Positions 23,812 to 31,635 of a DNA stretch of 33,890 bases are shown here, piece after piece. Origin of the DNA: Lachnospiraceae bacterium (lineage in GTDB: Bacteria; Bacillota; Clostridia; Lachnospirales; Lachnospiraceae); the NCBI GenBank assembly GCA_021205305.1, contig JAJPXU010000033.1:1-33890 (forward strand), written 5' to 3'. Both the position numbers and the translations under genes were made by a program. Under the pieces are notes generated by a model, which saw nothing but the letters and a program-made list of their open reading frames with translations, did no database searches and was not told where the DNA came from. The first letter of the stretch is position 1. The number at the start of each line of letters is the position of its first letter.

Positions 23812-25128
23812 TTACAGATGCGTCAGCACGAAAATATCATAAATCGCCCGGATGGCACGCTCAAAATCTTCATTTTTCACGCCAATGATGATATTCAGCT
23901 CACTGGAGCCCTGGTCAATCATCTTGACATTGATATTTGCGTGCGCAAGTGCAGAAAAAATTCTGCCCGCGGTACCGCGCATAGCTTTCATGCCGCGCCC
24001 TACAACCGCAATCAGCGCCAGATCCGATTCCAGTTCCAGGGTATCCGGCGAAACCGCGCGGTGCAGGCCGGAAATCACACTCTGCTCTTTCTCCATAAAC
24101 TCACTCTGATGAATGATTACAGAAAAAGTATCAATACCGGACGGCACATGCTCAAAGGAAATCCCATTCTCCTCAAACACCTGCAGCACTTTACGTCCAA
24201 AGCCAATCTCGGAGTTCATCATATCTTTTTCAATGGTAACTGTGCAAAAGCCCTTTTTCCCCGCAATGCCGGTAATGGTATAGTTCGGCTGACGGCAGGT
24301 ATTTTCCACAATCAGAGTCCCCGGATCCTGCGGACGGTTTGTATTTTTGATATTGACCGGAATTCCTTCCTGACGCAGCGGGAAAATCGCGTCCGCGTGC
24401 AGCACCGTCGCCCCCATGTAGGAAAGCTCACGGAGCTCGCGGTAAGTGATCGTCTCAATCGTCGCCGGATTGTCTACAATTTTCGGATCGCAGAGCAGAA
24501 AGCCGGATACATCCGTCCAGTTCTCGTACAAATCTGCATGCACCGCACGCGCGACGATCGAACCCGTGATATCTGAGCCGCCCCGCGAGAAGGTCTTGAT
24601 GCTGCCGTCCGGCATTGCCCCGTAAAAGCCCGGAATGACCGCCGTCTCAAGCCCGGAAAGACGTGCCTTCATCACATCATTGGTTTTTTCCGGGTCAAAT
24701 ACCCCATCCTCGTCAAAGCAGACCACTTCTGCCGCGTCAACAAATGGGAAGCCCAGATAAGCAGACATCACCATCCCATTCAAATATTCGCCGCGCGACG
24801 CTGCGTAATCACTGCCAGCCTGCGTCTCAAAATTTTCCTGAATGGCCGCAAATTCTTCCGTCAAATCCAGTTCCAGACCCAAACCGTCTATAATCTCCTG
24901 ATAGCGTGCGGCAATCGCCGCGATCTTCTGGCTGATATCCTGCCGTCCTGCCGCATGATAACAGTCATACAGCATATCCGTTACCTTTATGTCAGATGAA
25001 AAACGCTTGCCCGGTGCGGACGGCACCACGTATCTCCTCTCCTTCTCCGCGTGGATAATCGCCCCAACCTTGCGAAACTGCTCCGCACTCGCCAGAGAGC
25101 TTCCGCCAAATTTCACTACTTTTTTCAT
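23812..25128 (-). CDS. lysC: Aspartate kinase
   Basis: This 438-residue enzyme phosphorylates aspartate, the first step to lysine, threonine and methionine. The kinase domain opens with KFGGSS at 6-11 and continues with VPSAPGKR and SRGGSDITG. Two C-terminal ACT domains (beginning near GFCTVTIEKDM and LALIAVVGRGMKAMRGTAG) bind regulatory amino acids. The size and the spelling VPSAPGKRFSSDIKVTD fit the clostridial monofunctional class. It is last in the dapA-dapB-lysC order, 133 bases after dapB, with AGAGGAA before the ATG. It should be controlled by the lysine riboswitch at 27078-27242 and probably by feedback on the ACT domains. Confidence 0.96.
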   Translation of the reverse strand: MKKVVKFGGSSLASAEQFRKVGAIIHAEKERRYVVPSAPGKRFSSDIKVTDMLYDCYHAAGRQDISQKIAAIAARYQEIIDGLGLELDLTEEFAAIQENFETQAGSDYAASRGEYLNGMVMSAYLGFPFVDAAEVVCFDEDGVFDPEKTNDVMKARLSGLETAVIPGFYGAMPDGSIKTFSRGGSDITGSIVARAVHADLYENWTDVSGFLLCDPKIVDNPATIETITYRELRELSYMGATVLHADAIFPLRQEGIPVNIKNTNRPQDPGTLIVENTCRQPNYTITGIAGKKGFCTVTIEKDMMNSEIGFGRKVLQVFEENGISFEHVPSGIDTFSVIIHQSEFMEKEQSVISGLHRAVSPDTLELESDLALIAVVGRGMKAMRGTAGRIFSALAHANINVKMIDQGSSELNIIIGVKNEDFERAIRAIYDIFVLTHL

Positions 25129-25261
25129 TGTAACTATTCCTCTTTCTGCCTCTCGAACTTTTTCATTCTCCTGTGTATCGTTTTCGTTTATATCTTCGGT
25201 CAGCTTAATATCAGTGAATCATCCCCGTCAGGCACCCAAGCGAAACCGAAGACCCTCTCCT

Positions 25262-26023
25262 TTACTGAAGCTGTATCACATCGTCCATCCCGTAATACCC
25301 GGCTGGCTTCCCGGCAAGGAAAGCGGCCGCCTGCACCGCTCCTTTTGCGAAAATACTCCGCGAATATGCCGTATGTTTGAACTCAATCACTTCATCCAGC
25401 CCGGCAAAAATCACCTCATGCTCGCCGACAATCGTGCCGCCGCGCACAGCGCTGATGCCGATCTCGTTTTTCTCACGGCGTCTTTTCTCCTGGCTCCTGT
25501 CATAGGTATACGTGTATGTCTCATCCAGCGCCTCATTGATGCTGTCCGCCAGAGCAATCGCGGTACCGCTTGGCGCATCCAGCTTGCGGTTATGATGCTT
25601 TTCCACTATCTCCACATCAAATCCGGCCGGGGCAAGAACCTTCGCCGCCTCTTTCAGAAGTGCCTGCAGCAGATTGATTCCCAGCGACATATTCGCAGAC
25701 TTCAGAATCGCCACTTTTTCACTCGCCGCCGTGATCTGCTCCAGCTGCTCCTGTGTATATCCGGTCGTGCACAGCACCGCCGGTACCTGTTCTTCCACAC
25801 AATAAGCAAGCAGGCCGTCCAGCGCCTTTACCGATGAAAAATCAATCACCACATCCGCTTCCACATCACAATCCGCCGGGGAAGCAAATACCGGGTAAGG
25901 GCGATCCTTGGAATCGTACACATCAAAGCCTGCCACGATTTCCATACCCTCCTGCTCCGCCACTATATCCGTCACCACGCGGCCCATATGGCCGCAGCAG
26001 CCACTCATTATAATTCTTGTCAT
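25262..26023 (-). CDS. dapB: 4-hydroxy-tetrahydrodipicolinate reductase
   Basis: This 253-residue enzyme reduces the DapA product to tetrahydrodipicolinate with NAD(P)H. The nucleotide-binding loop SGCCGHMGR has Gly8, Gly11 and Gly14. The catalytic motif EKHHNRKLDAPSGT is at 141-154, with His143/His144 and Lys147. TTGYT near 86-90 and the closing GAVQAAAFLAGKPAGYYGMDD are also typical. It is about 15 residues shorter than the E. coli enzyme, which is common in Clostridia. AGAGGA lies 7 bases before the ATG. It lies 101 bases downstream of dapA. Confidence 0.97.
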   Translation of the reverse strand: MTRIIMSGCCGHMGRVVTDIVAEQEGMEIVAGFDVYDSKDRPYPVFASPADCDVEADVVIDFSSVKALDGLLAYCVEEQVPAVLCTTGYTQEQLEQITAASEKVAILKSANMSLGINLLQALLKEAAKVLAPAGFDVEIVEKHHNRKLDAPSGTAIALADSINEALDETYTYTYDRSQEKRRREKNEIGISAVRGGTIVGEHEVIFAGLDEVIEFKHTAYSRSIFAKGAVQAAAFLAGKPAGYYGMDDVIQLQ

Positions 26024-26124
26024 TTTCGTATCCTCTTATTCTCTCTGCCGGAAAACCACGTCTGTGATTCCCCACAAAACACCTTCCGACTCCTTACATA
26101 CAAGACAAGCGTTTCCTCATCCTG

Positions 26125-27009
26125 TTACAGAATCCCGTAATTCCTCATTGCCTTCTCAAGACGCGCAGCATTTGCCTCTTCCATTTCAAAGAGCGGCGCG
26201 CGCAGCGGGCCAACTTCCATGCCCATCAGATTCAGAGCTTTCTTGACTGGGATCGGATTGACCTCGCAGAACAGCGCCTCAATCAGTTCAATTGCCTCAA
26301 GCTGCAGCGCGCAGCTCTTCTTTACGTCGCCTTCCAAGAACGCCGCTGTGATCTCATGCGTCTGACGCGGTGCGATATTGGACAATACGGAAATCACACC
26401 AATTCCTCCCAGTGCCATGATCGGGACGATCTCTGCGTCATTGCCCGAGTACAGATCGATCTCTCCCCCCGCGAGGCTCATCAGCTTCGCAATCTGCTCG
26501 ATATTCGCGGAAGCCTCTTTCACTCCGACAATATTTTCCACGTTCTTTGCCAGCCACACCACCGTCTCCGGCAGGATATTGCAGCCCGTGCGGCTCGGCA
26601 CATTATAAAGAATAATCGGCAGTGATACCGACGCCGCAATCTGTGAATAATGCTTTTTCAAACCGTTCTGCGTCGCCTTGTTGTAATAAGGACTTACCAG
26701 CAGCAAACCATCCGCCCCCATTTTTTCCGCTTCTGTGGAAAGGTAAATCGCTGTCTCGGTCGAGTTCGAACCAGTACCGGCGATGACCGGAATCCTCTTT
26801 GCCGTTTTTTCAATGGTATAACGAATCACATCAAGGTGTTCCTCATGAGAAAGGGTGGAAGACTCCCCCGTCGTCCCACAGACAATGATGGCATCCGTGC
26901 CGCCCGCAATCTGCATCTCGATCAGTTCGCCCATCTTTTCATAGTTTACAGTACCATCCTCATGCATTGGCGTGACAATCGCAACGCCGGCCCCTTTAAA
27001 AATAGACAT
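26125..27009 (-). CDS. dapA: 4-hydroxy-tetrahydrodipicolinate synthase
   Basis: This 294-residue TIM-barrel enzyme condenses pyruvate with aspartate semialdehyde. The Schiff-base Lys164 is in GVKEAS, Tyr135 in LYNVPSRTG (with Arg140), and Thr46/Thr47 in CGTTGES. ATG 27009 follows a perfect AGGAGGT; the frame is open for another 66 codons upstream, but that stretch is the riboswitch and its hairpin, not protein. It is the first gene of the riboswitch-controlled lysine operon. The length matches the family. Confidence 0.98.
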   Translation of the reverse strand: MSIFKGAGVAIVTPMHEDGTVNYEKMGELIEMQIAGGTDAIIVCGTTGESSTLSHEEHLDVIRYTIEKTAKRIPVIAGTGSNSTETAIYLSTEAEKMGADGLLLVSPYYNKATQNGLKKHYSQIAASVSLPIILYNVPSRTGCNILPETVVWLAKNVENIVGVKEASANIEQIAKLMSLAGGEIDLYSGNDAEIVPIMALGGIGVISVLSNIAPRQTHEITAAFLEGDVKKSCALQLEAIELIEALFCEVNPIPVKKALNLMGMEVGPLRAPLFEMEEANAARLEKAMRNYGIL

Positions 27010-27033
27010 AAAATACCTCCTCACATAATGAAA

Positions 27034-27052
27034 GGGACTGCCGAGCAGTCCC
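27034..27052 (-). terminator. Expression-platform hairpin of the lysine riboswitch
   Basis: GGGACTGC (27034-27041) and GCAGTCCC (27045-27052) make an 8-bp stem with a 3-base loop. On the minus strand it is followed by TTTCATTATG, a poor U-run, and then the dapA ribosome binding site. It is either a weak terminator or a structure that affects translation start. Confidence 0.65.
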
Positions 27053-27077
27053 CAAAGAAAACGTAAACGATTCTTCA

Positions 27078-27242
27078 GATAGCTCTCCATCGCCCGGCGA
27101 TGACAGTCATATGATTTTTCACCATATGCCCAGAAAAACAGCCTCAGGCAGCTGCCCCTCTTCGGCGTACTCCCCTTTGGACCATCTTCCCCTGCGCCTG
27201 ACCGCATCGAATGGCCTACTTATGAAGTACGCAACCTCTATC
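27078..27242 (-). ncRNA. Lysine riboswitch (L-box)
   Basis: The minus-strand RNA begins GATAGAGGTTGCG and ends GGAGAGCTATC, closing helix P1. Between these are the L-box landmarks in order: AGTA, the purine-rich GGGGAAGATGG, GGGGAGTACGCCGAAG, CTGGGCATATGGTG and TGACTGTCATCG. The length (about 165 bases), the position between promoter and dapA, and the downstream lysine-pathway genes all agree. High lysine should lower expression of dapA-dapB-lysC. Confidence 0.95.
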
Positions 27243-27301
27243 TACTTATTCGCTGATCCACCAAATGTACAAACAAAATATTGGTGTCTTACCTGTTTTG
27301 T

Positions 27302-27330
27302 ACTATAGCACGCCAACTATAGCTTGTCAA
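27302..27330 (-). promoter_or_regulatory. Promoter of the lysine operon
   Basis: On the minus strand TTGACA (27330-27325), a 17-bp spacer and TATAGT (27307-27302) would start transcription near 27295, about 50 bases before the riboswitch. Confidence 0.85.
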
Positions 27331-27331
27331 G

Positions 27332-27437
27332 CATTACAGGTCATGCCATGACTAAATTTACCTTATCCCGTTACAGGTCACTCCACGGCCAAATTTACCT
27401 TATTCAACCACTATGCGTGTGACCTATAACTGCATCC
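27332..27437 (+). repeat. Intergenic repeat, tandem copies B1 (partial) and B2 (full)
   Basis: B1 (27332-27365) and B2 (27370-27437) are direct repeats: both read TTACAGGTCA, then CCA, then AAATTTACCTTA. B2 is complete, with ends GTTACAGGTCAC and GTGACCTATAAC that are 12-bp inverted repeats with one mismatch. The tandem sits between the mrp stop and the lysine-operon promoter, and the -35 box of that promoter abuts B1. Together with the riboswitch this accounts for the 450-base gap between dapA and mrp. Confidence 0.8.
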
Positions 27438-27459
27438 GGCCAATGAAACCGCTGCGCGA

Positions 27460-28317
27460 TCAATCTTTCACACTCAAAATCTGCAGTGCCGCGTACGCTG
27501 CCTCCAGATAGGGATTCTCTGCCTGCGCGAACGCGCCCGCTTCTGTGAGTTCATTCAGCTTCGGATCAATCGGCATCTTGCCCGCCACGAGGATTCCCAT
27601 CTCGTCGGCGACTTCCTGAATCTTGCTCTTCCCAAATACCGAAATCTCTTTTCCGCAGTCCGGACAGACGAGATAGCTGTAATTCTCAATCAGCCCCAGC
27701 ACCGGAATGTGCATCGTCTCTGCCATATTGTAAGCCTTTTTGACGATCATTTTTACCAGATCCTGCGGTGTGGTCACCACAAAAATACCATCCACCGGCA
27801 GGGACTGGAACACCGTCAGCGGCACATCGCCGGTTCCCGGAGGCATATCCACAAGCAGGTAATCCAGTTCGCCCCAGATCACATCATGCCAGAACTGCTT
27901 TACCAGACCGGCCAGAATCGGTCCGCGCCAGATCACCGGATCTTCCGGATTCGGCAGCAGCAGATTGATTGAAATCACTTTAATATCATTGTCTGTCAGT
28001 CTCGGATAAATCCCCTGATCATCCGCCTCCGCCAGACCAGTCATCCCGTACATCCGCGGAATCGACGGTCCGGTGATATCCGCATCCATGATGCCGACCC
28101 GGTATCCCTTTGCCGCAAGCAGGTTCGCCAGAGAAGCGGTCACCATAGATTTCCCTACGCCGCCCTTTCCGCTGACCACACCGATTACATGTTTAATATC
28201 TGAATATGGATTCATCTCCTCCTGCATGCTCTGCGGCTGTCCGCCGTTCGCACTCGGGCATCCCTCACAGCTTTCCCTGTCGCAGCTTGCTGCGCTGCTG
28301 CACGTTGCATCCGCCAT
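27460..28317 (-). CDS. Mrp/NBP35-family iron-sulfur carrier ATPase
   Basis: This 285-residue cytosolic P-loop ATPase of the ApbC/Mrp family is thought to hold and transfer 4Fe-4S clusters. The deviant Walker A SGKGGVGKS is at 49-57; DADITGPSIPRM, LLVDMPPGTGD and VVTTPQDLV follow. The bridging CxxC is Cys218/Cys221 (YLVCPDCGKEI). The N-terminus has an extra cysteine cluster, Cys6, Cys12, Cys17 and Cys20 (CEGCPS), recalling the ferredoxin-like tail of NBP35 but with different spacing. ATG 28317 follows CAGGAGG. It has its own promoter at 28473-28501 and is apparently not part of the lysine operon. Confidence 0.93.
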   Translation of the reverse strand: MADATCSSAASCDRESCEGCPSANGGQPQSMQEEMNPYSDIKHVIGVVSGKGGVGKSMVTASLANLLAAKGYRVGIMDADITGPSIPRMYGMTGLAEADDQGIYPRLTDNDIKVISINLLLPNPEDPVIWRGPILAGLVKQFWHDVIWGELDYLLVDMPPGTGDVPLTVFQSLPVDGIFVVTTPQDLVKMIVKKAYNMAETMHIPVLGLIENYSYLVCPDCGKEISVFGKSKIQEVADEMGILVAGKMPIDPKLNELTEAGAFAQAENPYLEAAYAALQILSVKD

Positions 28318-28472
28318 TTTTTCATTCCTCCTGATCATTCATCTGTTACCACCCACATCCGCTGCGATATAAAAGTCAGCCTTTCGCAGGTAAATCTGCA
28401 CATCCCCGCTCCTGTCAGTGCCATCTGGCACCTGCCTTTTTTGATGCTGTTCTGTGCTGTTACCGAAACTGT

Positions 28473-28501
28473 ATTATACACATTTTCCTGCCTATTGAAA
28501 A
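28473..28501 (-). promoter_or_regulatory. Promoter of the Mrp-family gene
   Basis: TTTTCA (28501-28496), a 17-bp spacer ending TG-G, and TATAAT (28478-28473) on the minus strand. The leader is about 150 bases and contains a small GTGCCA/TGGCAC hairpin near 28420-28433. No known riboswitch was recognised in it. Confidence 0.7.
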
Positions 28502-28520
28502 TACATTCCTCAAACTTTTT

Positions 28521-30353
28521 TCAAAAATTTGCGCTGTCCTCTTCCAAAAGCCGCCGCAGATACCGCGCCACAACCCGCGCAAAACCGGAAATATCCCGAA
28601 TATAAGTAAAATCTTTGCCAAAAATCCTTTTTTCGGCCATCAGCTCCGTCTCTTTTCCGGTAAACACCCCAAGCACACAGACGCCGGAGCCTCGCAGCTT
28701 TCTCACCTCATACGCGGTATCCCGCACCGCGTATTCTCCATAATAAGGGCGCGGATTGCGGCTGTTCGGCCGATTGACAATGATATCATTTGGCTTGCCA
28801 TCACTTAGGACAATCAGGATTTTCCCCTCTTCCTCGCGCTGCAGCAGGGAATCTCCCACCGCGCGGATTGCCAGACCATCCCGGTTGTTCGAGGAGGTCA
28901 CAAAGTTCAGCAGCCGCCGGTTTTCTTCTCTCGGCGCGTCATATTCCCGAAAGCGCTGCAAAACCGTGTAATCCCAAAACGTACAAAAACTGGTAATCTG
29001 CAGCGGAATGTGGTTCGCCGCAAGCGCTTCTGCCAGGATATAAGCCTGCATCGCCACATCGCTCTGACGGTCGCGCTGTGACCCGCTTCCGTCAATCAGA
29101 ATGTCTACCGCAAAATCCGAATTGCTGCGGCGCAGGGTCTTCTCAAAAAGCCTCCCCGGCGTTTCCATTCGCCCGACTTTCCACAAAAGACGCGGCACAA
29201 TCATCCCTGCGTACGCAGCCTGCCGTTCCGGTTCGCTGCGGCGGTTCAGAGAGCGTCTCAGTTCATCCGAAAGCTGCTCCACATTCCACGCGATCCGGTT
29301 GCGGTTATTCTGAAAATGAACCCTGTTCTTCTCAGCATACCGCCGGGCATTCACATACTGCGCGTTTTTCAGCACCGTGTTTTCCAGAATACCTTCCGTA
29401 AAATATAAGCTGCAGTCCGTATGCGCGCCCCGGCAGAGCCGCAGATTTTTCTGCTCCTGCTCCCGTTTCGTCAGGTACGACCGTCCAAAGTTCAGTTCCA
29501 TATAGGAATACATCTTCGCGGCGGCTTTTTCGTCAATCAGGAGCACACGGCGTTTCGCCTGCTTTGGTTCTTCCGGCTCTTCATCCGCATCCTCCTTCAT
29601 GGTCGTTACCGCCTGATTCATCTGGTTAAAATATTGGTCGAGGGCATCCTCTGAAATCTCCTCTTTCAGAAAATCTCCCCAGTCAAATTCTTTGAGTTCT
29701 TCCAGTGTTACAGAAAGGACCTGATCCAGACCGCCATGCTTTCGCTCAAAGCCTTTGTCAATCAGAGAATTATAAAGAGCATCGACGGTACGGATGATGT
29801 CCATCGTCGTTGTGGTACACTTCGAATCCACTCTTTTGGCATCGGTTTGATGCACATTCTCCAGTTCTAGAATCCGCGCCACACTCTCCCGCACCTGCTT
29901 TTCTCCGCCCTCATCCCCATAGAGGCTGTTTTTCATAAGCGCAATCTTGATCCGTCCCGGAAGCGTGGCGCTCATCCGGTGAAACGAATCCTCCAGCAGA
30001 TCCGAGAACGCCCTGTTCCGCAGTTCCGGCACACCCGGACGCTCTTCGGCTATCCGCCGATAAGATGCCGCGTCCACACAGAGCTGCGCCAGCTCCGTCA
30101 GGGGCCGTTCCTCGGCACCGCAATATACCTTTTTTACAAGATAAAGCGCAAATGCATTTTTATCGTAAAAGCGCGCGAATGCTCCCTGTTTTACCGCATC
30201 GTACAAAGAGATGTATTTTGATCTCCTGTAAGATTCTACATCAAGCTTCGTATCCAGCGCATAATCACCGCTGATCGTCCACATCAGATTACGGAGACGG
30301 TTTTCCGCCTCCGCATTGAGGGAATCATCCGGCAACATTTTATCATATGACAT
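28521..30353 (-). CDS. VWA-domain protein partnered with a MoxR-type ATPase
   Basis: This is a 610-residue cytosolic protein. The N-terminal ~400 residues are helical and charged, with a strongly acidic patch (DADEEPEEPK). The C-terminus is a von Willebrand A domain with MIDAS residues in DGSGS (421-425) and a second conserved turn SDGKPND at 517-523. Pairs of a MoxR-family ATPase and a VWA protein (for example NorQ/NorD, CbbQ/CbbO) act as chaperones that insert metals into or activate other proteins. The client here is unknown. ATG 30353 follows AGGAG; the upstream frame includes a repeat copy and is not coding. It lies 82 bases downstream of the ATPase gene. Confidence 0.88.
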   Translation of the reverse strand: MSYDKMLPDDSLNAEAENRLRNLMWTISGDYALDTKLDVESYRRSKYISLYDAVKQGAFARFYDKNAFALYLVKKVYCGAEERPLTELAQLCVDAASYRRIAEERPGVPELRNRAFSDLLEDSFHRMSATLPGRIKIALMKNSLYGDEGGEKQVRESVARILELENVHQTDAKRVDSKCTTTTMDIIRTVDALYNSLIDKGFERKHGGLDQVLSVTLEELKEFDWGDFLKEEISEDALDQYFNQMNQAVTTMKEDADEEPEEPKQAKRRVLLIDEKAAAKMYSYMELNFGRSYLTKREQEQKNLRLCRGAHTDCSLYFTEGILENTVLKNAQYVNARRYAEKNRVHFQNNRNRIAWNVEQLSDELRRSLNRRSEPERQAAYAGMIVPRLLWKVGRMETPGRLFEKTLRRSNSDFAVDILIDGSGSQRDRQSDVAMQAYILAEALAANHIPLQITSFCTFWDYTVLQRFREYDAPREENRRLLNFVTSSNNRDGLAIRAVGDSLLQREEEGKILIVLSDGKPNDIIVNRPNSRNPRPYYGEYAVRDTAYEVRKLRGSGVCVLGVFTGKETELMAEKRIFGKDFTYIRDISGFARVVARYLRRLLEEDSANF

Positions 30354-30399
30354 AATTATCTCCTGACCGCGGGCGAGGCAAGCCCCGCAGCAAGTGCAT

Positions 30400-30420
30400 G
30401 GTCGGGTTGTGACCAGTAAC
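30400..30420 (+). repeat. Intergenic repeat, partial copy (TGACCAGTAAC type)
   Basis: Identical to 2363-2383 except for one base. It lies in the 81-base gap between the MoxR-type ATPase gene and the VWA gene, inside what looks like one operon. Confidence 0.7.
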
Positions 30421-30434
30421 ATCGATGTATTGAT

Positions 30435-31355
30435 TCATAGAAAAATATTCCCCGGCGTCCAGCTTTCGGGAATCCGCGTCATCACAATGTCCTCCACGAG
30501 TTCCCGTTCAAAAAGGTCGAAGCTTTTGTTCACAATTCCCATCCGCACCGCGAGCCGCGGAGAAAGCCCCGCACGTACCGTTTTTAAAGCGCCGATCAGG
30601 CCGCGCAGGTCAAGCGGCTTTGTAGAAATTTCATTATTATTTGCCTTCGTCTGTAAATCAAGAAACAGACCGCAAATCTGCCGAAGCCCCTCCGGTGTAA
30701 AATCCGGAAACAGCTCTGTTAAGACGTAATGCAGCGCATCTTCTGTCACCTGCGGCATTTCTATCACCAGAAAACGAGACACCAGCGCCTCGTTCAGTTC
30801 TCTTGTTCCCGCGTACCCGTAGTTCATTGTCCCGATAAACCGTGTCGCATCGTGGAGCCGGATTTTCTCGTAGCCAGGTACGTCCAGAATACGTCGGTAA
30901 TCCAGCGTCGCATGCAGAACGGAAACCGCGTCGTTCTTTGCCATATTGATCTCATCAAAAATGCCAAATCCTCCGCCCACCGCACAGTCATACACCGGGC
31001 CTGTGCGCAGCTGTACCTCATTATTTCGAAACGTGTCCGTTCCGATCAGGGCGCTGCTGTCCATATTCACATGAAAGGAAATATTCCAGGACGGCCGGCC
31101 AAACATCCACGCCAGGTTTTCAGCCAGAACATTTTTTCCCGTCGCTTTTGTACCTGTCAGCAGAATGTTCTCCCCCTGGATGAGCGCCGAAGCCGCCATC
31201 TCAAAGATTTCCCGCCCATAATACGGCAGTGCCGGAGCCGTCAGGCGTGCCTGTAGCGTTTCTTCCACCGGATAGCGCCCGCGAAACGCCGTTATTTCTT
31301 CCAAAAGCGCAGCGTTTACGCCCTGATCGCGCAATGCCTGAAAAAATCTGTCCAT
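30435..31355 (-). CDS. MoxR-family AAA+ ATPase
   Basis: This 306-residue AAA+ protein resembles CbbQ/NorQ. Walker A is TGTKATGKN near 67-75 and Walker B GIFDEINMA. Sensor-1 is GTMNYGY, and an arginine follows in ALVSRF. It is expected to form a ring that remodels a client protein through the VWA adaptor encoded next. Walker A ends KN instead of the usual KT/KS, an uncommon but tolerated spelling in this branch. AGAGGTG lies just before the ATG. The preceding 75-residue gene ends 10 bases upstream, so the two are co-transcribed. Confidence 0.9.
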   Translation of the reverse strand: MDRFFQALRDQGVNAALLEEITAFRGRYPVEETLQARLTAPALPYYGREIFEMAASALIQGENILLTGTKATGKNVLAENLAWMFGRPSWNISFHVNMDSSALIGTDTFRNNEVQLRTGPVYDCAVGGGFGIFDEINMAKNDAVSVLHATLDYRRILDVPGYEKIRLHDATRFIGTMNYGYAGTRELNEALVSRFLVIEMPQVTEDALHYVLTELFPDFTPEGLRQICGLFLDLQTKANNNEISTKPLDLRGLIGALKTVRAGLSPRLAVRMGIVNKSFDLFERELVEDIVMTRIPESWTPGNIFL

Positions 31356-31365
31356 CTTTCACCTC

Positions 31366-31593
31366 TTAAATTTCTGTAAACGAATACCTCTGCCGAATCC
31401 CCGACGCCACAATATCATAAAGGATTGTCCCATCTGCCTGTATCGTTTTTTCCCATGAAACCTCTTTCCCTCGCAATTTGTTCCTTAAAAATGCTTCTAT
31501 GTCATCCGTTTCCACCTCATCGATGAACACATCCCGCATCTGATTGTTCGGGCACTGGTTAAATATTTCCCATACTGTTTCATAGCGCTTCAT
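31366..31593 (-). CDS. Small conserved-looking protein of the MoxR/VWA cluster
   Basis: This 75-residue acidic protein opens with MKRYETVWEIFNQCPNNQMRDVFIDEVETDD, a helix-like start with one Cys, and ends in a strand-rich part (ILYDIVASGIRQRYSFTEI). I recognise no named family. It has a strong ribosome binding site (GGAGGAAGCAG) and is placed between coaBC (42-base gap) and the MoxR gene (10 bases). This says it is real and co-expressed. A substrate-adaptor or regulator role is only a guess. Confidence 0.75.
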   Translation of the reverse strand: MKRYETVWEIFNQCPNNQMRDVFIDEVETDDIEAFLRNKLRGKEVSWEKTIQADGTILYDIVASGIRQRYSFTEI

Positions 31594-31635
31594 ATTCTGC
31601 TTCCTCCCGGTCGGTTTTTATGATCACAATCGTTT

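Noticed and set aside
24989-25837. Plus-strand open frame of 282 codons across the lysC-dapB gap
   Set aside because: Antisense to two conserved enzymes, with no ribosome binding site.
27010-27207. N-terminal extension of DapA
   Set aside because: The upstream open frame is the riboswitch and its hairpin; a perfect AGGAGGT selects ATG 27009.
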